A stretch of 14,716 nucleotides of DNA from DASQBT01 sp049578545 (GTDB lineage: Bacteria; Pseudomonadota; Gammaproteobacteria; Burkholderiales; Thiobacillaceae), in NCBI GenBank assembly GCA_049578545.1, contig JBAUMF010000109.1, positions 1 through 14,716 of the forward strand. Reading direction: 5' to 3'. A model generated the notes under the pieces. The model was not told the origin of the DNA and made no database searches. It saw only the letters and a program-made list of their open reading frames with translations. The position numbers and the translations under genes were made by a program. This document shows positions 7,027 to 13,500 of this stretch, piece after piece (positions within the stretch are counted from its first letter, which is position 1; the number at the start of each line of letters is the position of its first letter).

Positions 7027-7968
7027 TCAGTCCCCAACGCCACTAGGAGCCTGGCCGTGATCAATTTTTAGATTTTTTAGTTCCAACCTTGCCTCGGCAT
7101 GGGTCGGCTCCAGCGCCAGCACCTTCTGAAATGCCTTGGCCGCCACATCGGGGTGTCCCAGATTCAAATTGGCCCGACCCCATGCCATCCATGCCTCTGG
7201 ATTGTCGGGCTCCTGGCTTGTCCAGTCGATTGCCAGATTCAACAAGTCGGACCAGTTCTCTCTCGCTTCTTGATCACAGGCGACAAGAAAATATCCGTTC
7301 TGTCTCTTCGCACATTCCCAGAAGCTGCCCTTGCATGAAATGGTCTCGAGCGGGACTTTGCCTAATTGCTTCATCCAGGCTACCGGTACGGCAAAATGGT
7401 AGTTTCCCCCCACCTTTGATTTGTAGGTCAGAATACCCAGAAGCCGACCTTCGGTGTCAAACAGCCCGCCACCGCTTGCGCCCGGGTCAAAGTATGACGA
7501 AGTCTGGATGACCCGGCCACTGCCACAGTCACACGTGAACAAACCTTTAATATTGCCCTCGCTGACGGTGAAAGTGCCACCGGAATAGCCCACTGCAAAC
7601 ACTGGAATACCAACTCTGGCATCTGCCGGCTTGGAAATCCGTGGGAATTTGCCTGCGTAACCCGGAACCTTGAGAACGCAGAGGTCAAGGTACTCGTCCC
7701 CACTTTCCCTGGTTGCCAGCCAGACGTCCTTCCTATCGCGTGATGCATGGATCGTGCTGGCATCGCGAATCACATGACAGTTGGTAAGGATTTGGTGCGG
7801 CCCGATCATCACCCCGGAACCCAGCACCTTTACCCCATCCAACCGGTCAACCTCGATCTTCAACACCCAGCTGGCCCAGTCCGGTTTAGCGTTTGCCTTT
7901 GCATTGGCCTGGCTAGCTGCTGTTACCAGGGTGAGGAAGACCAGTAATAAGAGCCGTACGCCTCGCAT
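7027..7968 (-). CDS. Exported trypsin-like serine protease with C-terminal TPR-like region
   Basis: 313 residues. A signal peptide (residues 1-23, hydrophobic core LLLLVFLTLV, cleavage near ANA) sends it to the periplasm or outside. Residues about 33-205 form a chymotrypsin-fold protease with a visible triad: His65 in ILTNCHVI, Asp95 in EYLDLCVLKV, and Ser165 in DPGASGGGLF. The oxyanion GxSGG motif is intact, so it should be active. Residues about 237-302 look like two TPR-type helical repeats (PEAWMAWGRANLNLGHPDVA, then the ALEPTHAEARLELKNL stretch) that could bind a partner. There is no PDZ domain, so it is not a standard DegP/HtrA. The Shine-Dalgarno is weak and I see no operon partner. 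Substrate unknown. Confidence 0.85.
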   Translation of the reverse strand: MRGVRLLLLVFLTLVTAASQANAKANAKPDWASWVLKIEVDRLDGVKVLGSGVMIGPHQILTNCHVIRDASTIHASRDRKDVWLATRESGDEYLDLCVLKVPGYAGKFPRISKPADARVGIPVFAVGYSGGTFTVSEGNIKGLFTCDCGSGRVIQTSSYFDPGASGGGLFDTEGRLLGILTYKSKVGGNYHFAVPVAWMKQLGKVPLETISCKGSFWECAKRQNGYFLVACDQEARENWSDLLNLAIDWTSQEPDNPEAWMAWGRANLNLGHPDVAAKAFQKVLALEPTHAEARLELKNLKIDHGQAPSGVGD

Positions 7969-8518
7969 CGACTATTGCCCCATTTAGGATATGAAAACAT
8001 GAAAACGAGGAATCATCCCCAAATTCAATCGCCATTTTGATGTATAGATTACTTCTCAAGAAAGAATCTCATGCAAGAGCAAGAAGGACTCCACACAGAG
8101 ACCATTGCATCCGTTGATTCCCATCACCTGCCATGACCAAGGCAATCGGAATGGGGACAATGGCCAATGAAGCCCAAGTAAATCCACGCGATTCCCATCC
8201 ACCTTCAACTGGTCTGGCGAATGCCGGACCGGCTCCTCGTCCCTGAGCTATATCGAAAGACATATATCCATGCCGTGGATCATGGCATATACATACTAGT
8301 AACGTGTGGGTATGGGACATTACCCTTGGTCCCCTTCACGAGGACGGGCTGTACCTAGCCAGTCTGAAAGCCTTGTTCAACGGTGAACGGATCGGCATGC
8401 CATGAGCGAGCGGATGACGAGAAACCGAGTCATGCAGGCACTGTTCTTCGGGCCCAATGCCCAGGAGCATATGCAGTATTGCGCCGTGAGCCGGATATTT
8501 GCCCGGCGCTGGTAAACC
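7969..8518. other. Intergenic region between protease and regulator genes
   Basis: About 550 bp with no convincing gene. It would hold the divergent control regions of the protease (minus) and the large regulator (plus). Around 8261-8291 there are two direct CATATA copies 25 bp apart, and an overlapping inverted repeat CCATG/CATGG (8269-8273 / 8281-8285), a possible operator. A 37-codon frame (8402-8515) in register with the regulator ends just before it and is listed separately. A minus-strand frame at 8069-8320 has hydrophobic segments but only a poor Shine-Dalgarno; I do not call it. Confidence 0.45.
8402..8515 (+). CDS. Possible leader ORF ahead of the regulator
   Basis: A 37-residue frame (begins MSERMTRNRVMQALF, ends RIFARRW) lies in the same reading frame as the 1054-aa regulator. 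It is separated from it only by a TAA and one codon. Its ATG overlaps the TGA of another short open frame (ATGA). No clear Shine-Dalgarno is visible and the residues match no family I know. It could be a translated leader controlling the regulator, the residue of a longer gene, or chance. Confidence 0.2.
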   Translation: MSERMTRNRVMQALFFGPNAQEHMQYCAVSRIFARRW

Positions 8519-11500
8519 ATGGAGTCCCGCCCGCGCCTTCCCGGCAAGTTGACCGTCCCTTCGGCCGCTGGGCTGATCGCCCGGACTCGTTTGTTCGAGC
8601 GCCTGGACAGCGCCAGCGAGCGTGGCGTGGTTTGGGTGTGTGCGCCGGCCGGGGCAGGCAACACCTCGCTCTTGTCCACCTGGCTCAGAGCACGCCGCCG
8701 CTTCCCGCTTTGGTACCGGATGGATGCGGACGACAATGACCCCGCCAGCTTCGTGCACTACCTGGCGCAGATGACAGCGGCGTTGGCGCCCCTGGCGCGG
8801 CCATTGCCACCGCTGACGCCAGAGTACCTGCTTGGTGTGGAGACCTTCGCCCGGCGCTTTTTCCGCGATTTCCACGCTGCGCTGCCTCAGCCCTTCGCCT
8901 TGGTGCTGGATGACTTCCACCTGATTGCCGCCGACTCGCCCACGATGGCACTGATCGAGGCTGCGCTAGCCGAGCTGCCGCCGGAGAGCGTCACCATCCT
9001 GTCCAGCCGCAGTCAGCCCCCGGCCGCGCTCGCACGCTGGGTGGTGTGCGGTGGGGTGCTGGAATGGGATGATCTGCGCATGGACACCGACGAGGCTGGG
9101 GCGTTGCTGCGGCAGGTAGATACTGCGCATACTTGGGACGTCGCGGCCATCACCGCGGCGACACAGGGCTGGGCGGCGGGCCTGGTGCTGGTCGCGCGCG
9201 CCGCCGGCCGTGCATCTTCGCTACAGCCTGTCTCTCCTGAGGCCACCGAGGCCCTGTATGATTATTTCGCCCGGGAGCTTTTCGATGGGGCCAATGCGGC
9301 TGTTCGAGAGTTGCTGCTGGCGACGGCCCTGCTGCCCAGCTTCACCGAGGAGCAGGCGCGTGCGCTCACTGGTCATGCCAATGCCGGAGAGATCCTGGAA
9401 ACCCTGCGCCGGGAGCATTTTTTCATTTTCCGCCTGGACGATACGCCGCCCTCATATCAGTACCATCCGCTATTTCTTGCTTTCCTGCGCCACCAAGAAC
9501 AATGCACCCTGATGGAAGGAGCCCTCAACCGACTGCGCGGCCTCGCGGCCCAGCTGGCCGAGGCGGCCGGCCAATATGAGGCGGCGGCGCAACTCTACCG
9601 TGATGCGCAGGCCTGGCCACAATCCACCGCCCTGATTTGTCGCGTGGGCCCGGAATTGATGGCCCAAGGGCGGCATACGACGTTGCTGCACTGGCTCGGG
9701 GATCTACCCGAGGTAGTTGTTTTAACATCTCCCTGGCTTCTCTATTGGCTGGGAATGGCCCAGATCTATGTAAACCCCGAGTTGGCATCTCATACCTTGG
9801 CGCAGGCCTACGCCAGGTTTCAAAATGAGGGGGCGCGCGACGGGGCTGCACTTGCTTGTGCCGGCATATTGGAAAGTATTTATCTGCGCTCCGATGATTT
9901 CACCAAGGTGCAGGAATGGGGTGACCGACTGGATGAGTTGCTGCCGCAAGATCTTCGCGACCTGCCTCTGCCGCTCGCGGCGCGCATTTTGACCGTGGTT
10001 CCAGTGCTCGAAATGGCACGCCATGACCAGCCTCTGGTTGTGCGCTTGGTCAAGTTTGCTGAGGCGCTTCTCGCCGATCCCAAGGCGGTGGTGTTCCATA
10101 GCTTCACGGCTGGTGCCGTGCTCAACCGAGCTTTCAGTGGTGATCTAATATTGGCGCAGAAGCTTCTAGACTCGGTAATGGCCTCTTCTGGCCGCAAGGA
10201 CTGGCCTCCGGTGGCACACATCCACCTGTTAGCCCTCTCTACTTTCTGCGCATGGTTGAACGCACGTCCGCGCGAAGCCTACCGGCATGTCGAGCACGCC
10301 CTGGCCCTTGCCGAAGAGAGCGGTGTCCTTGTGTTCAATGTCGCTGTGCTGAGCCAGGGTGTTTTCGCGGCCCTGGCGCTTGGCGATACCGTCCGCGCCA
10401 GCGACTGGCTTGACCGCATCCAACCTAGGCTGCGTCCCGATTGCCGGATCAACTATGAGGAGTATCGCTTGTTGCGCGCTTTGTTCAAGCTTTCGACCGG
10501 TGATCTGGTCGGAGCGCAACTCGATTTGGAAATCGGCGTTGAATCCTGTGCGCAATTAGGTATGCAGGCAGGAGAAGGCCCCTTTCGGGTGGCGCACGGT
10601 TGGTCCCTCGCCCTATCCGGCCAAGCTCGGCGCGCGTGCGTGCTTATGAAAGCTGACATTGAACGGACCCATGCAGCGGGGTCTGGCTTAATGGAATTCT
10701 GGTCGAGGGTGGCACATAGCTATGCGCTGTTGGCCGCGGGTGAGGAGGACGCCGCGCGCAAGGCGCTGGCGCTGGCCTTCGGCCTTGGACGCAGTCGTGG
10801 GTTGTTTGTTGCCGGCCCGTTCTGGCTGCCGCGCGAGATGGGACGCCTGTGCGCGGAGGCGCTGCAGGCGGGCATCGAGACCGATTACGTGCGTCGCATG
10901 ATCCAACTGCGTGACATTCCGCCGCCTTCGCCCGATGTCGAGTCCTGGCCCTGGCCAGTGCGCGTTTACACCCTTGGTCGCTTTGACCTGCACAAGAACG
11001 GTGCCCCCATTCGCTCTTCCGGCAAGACCCAGAAGAAGCCGCTCCAGTTGCTCAAGGCGCTCATCGCCATGGGTGGCCGCGGCGTGGCCGTCCGCGACCT
11101 GGCCGAGGCCTTGTGGGAGGACAATGCCGAAGGCACTGCCCGGCACGCACTGGAAATGGCAGTGTCCCGATTGCGCAAGCTCCTGGGCGACGATAGGGCA
11201 CTTCTGGGCCAGGAAGGCAAGCTTGCGCTCAACTACAATCTGGTTTGGGTCGATGTCTGGGCGTTCGAGCGCCTCGCGGGCCAGTTCGAGGCGCACCCCG
11301 GGGACGCGCGGACGGACTTGGCAAAACGGGCCATGGACCGCTACACGGGCCCATTTCTGGATGGCGACGAGGAGGCGTCGTGGCTGCTGGGGCGGCGCGA
11401 CCGACTGCGCAGCCGCTTTCTGCGCCTCGTCGCCGCGCATGGCAATGCCTTGGAGCGGCTCGGTCAATGGAATCAGGCCGCTGACGTCTATCGCCGCGCT

Positions 11501-11683
11501 TTGGAACGGGAGCCCCTGGCCGAGAACATCTACCAGAGACTGATGTTCTGCCATCTGGAACAGGGCGAGAATGCCCAAGCCCTTGAAACCTTCCGCCGTT
11601 GCCGAGACATGCTGTCCATCGTCCTTGGTATTGCACCTGGCCCCCAGACGCTGGCCCTCGCTGCGCGCGCGCGTGGGGGGTGA
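8519..11683 (+). CDS. MalT-like ATPase / SARP (BTAD) fusion transcriptional regulator
   Basis: 1054 residues. The N-terminal half resembles MalT/LuxR-type STAND ATPases: entry motif KLTVP, degenerate Walker A APAGAGNTS (42-50) and Walker B FALVLDDFH (126-134). The middle (about 330-800) is helical, TPR-like, with Ala/Leu-rich repeats. The C-terminus is not a LuxR helix-turn-helix but a SARP module: an OmpR-like winged helix from about 812 (VRVYTLGRFDLHKNG, then LRKLLGDD), followed by a bacterial transcriptional activator (BTAD) TPR domain to the end (ERLGQWNQAADVYRRALERE). It is thus a likely ligand- or protein-sensing activator. The usual Walker A lysine is Asn48, so nucleotide handling may be altered. 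An in-frame TAA at 8513 fixes the start no earlier than 8519, although the Shine-Dalgarno is poor. It lies upstream of and co-directional with the DsrE cluster, its plausible target. Confidence 0.88.
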   Translation: MESRPRLPGKLTVPSAAGLIARTRLFERLDSASERGVVWVCAPAGAGNTSLLSTWLRARRRFPLWYRMDADDNDPASFVHYLAQMTAALAPLARPLPPLTPEYLLGVETFARRFFRDFHAALPQPFALVLDDFHLIAADSPTMALIEAALAELPPESVTILSSRSQPPAALARWVVCGGVLEWDDLRMDTDEAGALLRQVDTAHTWDVAAITAATQGWAAGLVLVARAAGRASSLQPVSPEATEALYDYFARELFDGANAAVRELLLATALLPSFTEEQARALTGHANAGEILETLRREHFFIFRLDDTPPSYQYHPLFLAFLRHQEQCTLMEGALNRLRGLAAQLAEAAGQYEAAAQLYRDAQAWPQSTALICRVGPELMAQGRHTTLLHWLGDLPEVVVLTSPWLLYWLGMAQIYVNPELASHTLAQAYARFQNEGARDGAALACAGILESIYLRSDDFTKVQEWGDRLDELLPQDLRDLPLPLAARILTVVPVLEMARHDQPLVVRLVKFAEALLADPKAVVFHSFTAGAVLNRAFSGDLILAQKLLDSVMASSGRKDWPPVAHIHLLALSTFCAWLNARPREAYRHVEHALALAEESGVLVFNVAVLSQGVFAALALGDTVRASDWLDRIQPRLRPDCRINYEEYRLLRALFKLSTGDLVGAQLDLEIGVESCAQLGMQAGEGPFRVAHGWSLALSGQARRACVLMKADIERTHAAGSGLMEFWSRVAHSYALLAAGEEDAARKALALAFGLGRSRGLFVAGPFWLPREMGRLCAEALQAGIETDYVRRMIQLRDIPPPSPDVESWPWPVRVYTLGRFDLHKNGAPIRSSGKTQKKPLQLLKALIAMGGRGVAVRDLAEALWEDNAEGTARHALEMAVSRLRKLLGDDRALLGQEGKLALNYNLVWVDVWAFERLAGQFEAHPGDARTDLAKRAMDRYTGPFLDGDEEASWLLGRRDRLRSRFLRLVAAHGNALERLGQWNQAADVYRRALEREPLAENIYQRLMFCHLEQGENAQALETFRRCRDMLSIVLGIAPGPQTLALAARARGG

Positions 11684-11721
11684 CTCCATTTAACTCTGCC
11701 CAGCTTCCTAATTTGGGATCC

Positions 11722-11754
11722 GTGAGTGATCTGTGAAATGCTTTCTCCTAGACT
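11722..11754 (+). promoter_or_regulatory. Candidate SARP-type direct repeat and -10
   Basis: Heptads GTGAGTG (11722-11728) and GTGAAAT (11733-11739) are direct repeats with starts exactly 11 bp apart. A TAGACT -10-like hexamer (11749-11754) follows 9 bp after the second. SARP activators characteristically bind heptad repeats at 11-bp spacing about 8 bp from the -10. The match is only 4 of 7 bases and could be chance. It lies between the regulator and the LDW-repeat gene. Confidence 0.3.
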
Positions 11755-11902
11755 TCCGTTACCGGGCCGAAATCCCGATCTGTCGGTATCCAGGAGCATA
11801 TCCGAACATCACCGCAGCTACGCGACGGTGGGAGCAAGTGGCAACATCCGACAGGCCGCCTCTTGCTGCCGGTGACATCGGACAAAGATGAAGGAGGTTG
11901 AC

Positions 11903-12208
11903 ATGAAAAGGCAAATTGGATTTAAGGTAATGATGGGCGCTGCTTGGCTTGCCGGCGCTGGAGCTATCGGGAGCGTGTTGGCTGCAGATTCCCCGATGAA
12001 TGACCAAGCCGCCACAGCCCCGGCCCAGCTTGACTGGACTGCATTGTCGAGCAATGCGCAGATGCCAAACGTCGGCCGGCTTGATTGGAATGGATTGTCG
12101 AGCCAAACCGAAGTGGCACGGGCCGATGCGGCCAACCCCTACATCGGCACGAGCCTTACCGAACCCCAAGCGCAGGGCCGGCTTGACTGGACTGGATTAT
12201 CGAAATGA
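11903..12208 (+). CDS. Small exported protein with 17-residue LDW repeats
   Basis: 101 residues, family not recognised. A signal peptide (basic KRQ start, hydrophobic 7-26, cleavage near VLA at 27) predicts export. The mature part contains QLDWTALSS (42-50), RLDWNGLSS (59-67) and RLDWTGLSK (93-101, ending the protein). Starts are 17 and 34 residues apart, so the protein reads as four 17-residue units with the third (76-92, containing NPYIGTSL) degenerate. I chose the ATG at 11903 because AAGGAGG sits 5 nt upstream; the earlier in-frame ATG at 11888 lies before that Shine-Dalgarno. There is no Cys and no enzyme motif. It could be a scaffold with repeated docking peptides, or a precursor of short peptides. 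It sits between the regulator and the DsrE genes. Confidence 0.75.
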   Translation: MKRQIGFKVMMGAAWLAGAGAIGSVLAADSPMNDQAATAPAQLDWTALSSNAQMPNVGRLDWNGLSSQTEVARADAANPYIGTSLTEPQAQGRLDWTGLSK

Positions 12209-12437
12209 TGCTTGGAGCATTGTGGAGAAGGGTTATTCAGAGGGCCGTTGCCAGCCGATTCATCGAAGCTGGGGGGTAACAGCGATCTGAACCTTGACGC
12301 GGCCTTCTCCACATTTGAGCAGGCGGCAAGTCCGCTTGTTGAATTGCGGCGTTTTGGCCGGAGTGGTCCGGCGCGCCGCGGACATCCAGCCCATGACAAT
12401 AACATGTCGGTTCATCAACAGCGTAAGGGAAACTTCA
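12209..12437. other. Intergenic region before the DsrE-like gene
   Basis: About 230 bp without a credible gene. It is GC-rich, with a short hairpin GTCCG (12366-12370) / CGGAC (12379-12383) containing the palindrome GGCGCGCC. No T-tract terminator is evident, so transcription could continue from the LDW-repeat gene into the DsrE cluster. I do not see a strong promoter. Confidence 0.4.
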
Positions 12438-12494
12438 ATGACAGACCCAGGTGCAATCGTCTTCCACCATCAGTTTGACACGAGGAGGGTTTGA
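12438..12494 (+). CDS. Possible 18-aa leader peptide before DsrE-like gene
   Basis: A short frame (MTDPGAIVFHHQFDTRRV) with its own AAGGGA 7-8 nt before the ATG. Its TGA is immediately followed by the ATG of the DsrE-like gene at 12495. Its last codons (ACG AGG AGG) carry the Shine-Dalgarno of that gene, so ribosomes translating it would cover and then release the downstream site. This geometry suggests translational coupling, but a frame this short can arise by chance. Confidence 0.35.
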   Translation: MTDPGAIVFHHQFDTRRV

Positions 12495-12998
12495 ATGATG
12501 AATGAAGATATGGCTGCTCGTTTGGACTCGGATGTCCCGCACTGGGTCGATATTGGCAAGGCGATTAACCGGCAGAGTTACGTCGCGACAGCGAACTCGG
12601 CGCCAACGCCGGATAAGCAGGCCAGCAGAAACTACATGGTGATGTTGACCTCCGGCGACCATGATGGAGGCAAGCGGGCCACCCTGGCGTTCGCGGCAGC
12701 CTGCGCTGCTCTTTCCCTGGATCTTGACACCCATGTCTTCCTGATCGGTGATGGCAGCCACTGGGCCTACGAGGGTAATAGCGACCCGGTCAGCGAGCCT
12801 GGATTTCCGCCGCTTTCAGAATTGATGGATGACTTCATCGATCTCGGCGGCGAAATCTACATTTGCGCGACCTGCGATAAGCTGTGCAGCGCAGCGGACA
12901 AGGATGGCCAGCAGAAAAAACGGCGACCAGAAGTCCAGCCGCAAGGGTTGGCCTCCGTGCTGTCCTCGATGGTCGGCGGTACTTCGATTACCTTCTAG
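12495..12998 (+). CDS. DsrE-family protein with CxxCxxxC cluster
   Basis: 167 residues. From about residue 46 it has a DsrE-like alpha/beta fold: strand NYMVMLTSGDHDGG, helix RATLAFAAACAALSL, strand THVFLIGDG. A Cys-rich strand-turn YICATCDKLC follows (Cys124, Cys127, Cys131), then the tail QGLASVLSSMVGGTSITF. DsrE relatives carry persulfide sulfur on a Cys at the equivalent place, so a sulfur-transfer or thiol role is likely, probably in the cytoplasm (no signal peptide). Three closely spaced Cys could also bind a metal or form a disulfide switch. The N-terminal 45 residues have no obvious match. GAGGAGGG lies 5 nt before the ATG; a second ATG follows directly. Confidence 0.8.
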   Translation: MMNEDMAARLDSDVPHWVDIGKAINRQSYVATANSAPTPDKQASRNYMVMLTSGDHDGGKRATLAFAAACAALSLDLDTHVFLIGDGSHWAYEGNSDPVSEPGFPPLSELMDDFIDLGGEIYICATCDKLCSAADKDGQQKKRRPEVQPQGLASVLSSMVGGTSITF

Positions 12999-13112
12999 GC
13001 ACGAGTATTCGGGCATGCGGCCATCATGACGGCAGAGGTGTCGGGATATCCGGAGCTTTAGGCCAAGCAGTAGTCGCCGTCCCACGGCAATGGTCTGTGC
13101 AGCAGGTCAACC

Positions 13113-13140
13113 ATGCAAGGTTTCACACGATGCCTTGCAT
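13113..13140 (+). repeat. Perfect 8-bp inverted repeat upstream of the 72-aa gene
   Basis: ATGCAAGG (13113-13120) and CCTTGCAT (13133-13140) form a perfect inverted repeat with a 12-nt loop, ending 10 nt before the run of As and GGAG that precede the next gene. There is no T-tract. It may be an RNA hairpin shaping relative expression or stability in the operon, or a protein-binding site. Confidence 0.45.
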
Positions 13141-13163
13141 ATAGTCAGCAAAAGGAGATGATC

Positions 13164-13382
13164 ATGATGGTAATCGTTGGTGTTAAAGAGGACTTGAGTG
13201 AACCCAGGGCAATCCCTGCTCTTGAAACGTTCGGCCATGACACTGGCATCAAGGACCTGCATGTGAGCAATGGCCACCCGCATTTCATGTTCGTCGAGTA
13301 TGACGAAAATCAGTTGAGGTGGCCTGACATTATCAACCACATGGATCAAATTGGGCTGCACGGAAAGGTGTGTGGCAACTAG
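13164..13382 (+). CDS. 72-aa protein of unknown family ending in Cys-Gly-Asn
   Basis: Not recognised. The order of predicted elements (strand MMVIVGVKED, helix AIPALETFGHDTG, strand KDLHVSNG, strand HFMFVEYD, helix RWPDIINHMDQIG, strand HGKVCG) suggests a small beta-alpha-beta-beta-alpha-beta (ferredoxin-like) fold. It has a single Cys, third from the C-terminus. It lacks the CPxP motif of TusA and the CxxC of HMA metal carriers. GGAG at 13154-13157 favours the ATG at 13164; 13167 is also possible, and an ATG at 13158 overlaps the Shine-Dalgarno. Its position between two DsrE-type genes suggests a partner in the same process, perhaps a sulfur or metal acceptor through the tail Cys. That role is inference from context. 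Confidence 0.7.
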   Translation: MMVIVGVKEDLSEPRAIPALETFGHDTGIKDLHVSNGHPHFMFVEYDENQLRWPDIINHMDQIGLHGKVCGN

Positions 13383-13500
13383 GCGGCGACCTGGCTGCAA
13401 CGCCATGAGGCGCCCGAGCGGAGTGTTCACGTTGAGGCGCTTTGCGGCGTGCAGTTGATCCAATCCAGTCAATTGATCCCAACCTGAAAGGGTAGCCCGA

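Noticed and set aside
8261..8291. Operator-like repeats upstream of the regulator
   Set aside because: The 5-bp arms and two CATATA copies are too short to separate from chance in a local AT-rich patch; mentioned only in the intergenic entry.
8069..8320. 83-codon minus-strand frame with a hydrophobic C-terminal half
   Set aside because: It could be a small membrane protein, but the Shine-Dalgarno spacing is poor, the first half is unlike a membrane protein, and nothing in it is recognisable.
8336..8920. 194-codon minus-strand frame across the regulator start
   Set aside because: Antisense to the conserved MalT-like N-terminus; its composition is rich in Gln, Arg and His, and no motif or good Shine-Dalgarno is present.
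10688..11689. 333-codon open frame on the minus strand
   Set aside because: It lies wholly antisense to the C-terminal SARP half of the regulator, whose protein features are clear. Long antisense frames are expected in GC-rich coding DNA, and its translation has no family-like pattern.
12212..12478. 88-codon plus-strand frame after the LDW-repeat gene
   Set aside because: No Shine-Dalgarno, composition changes along its length, and it runs through the leader frame and start region of the DsrE-like gene in a different register.
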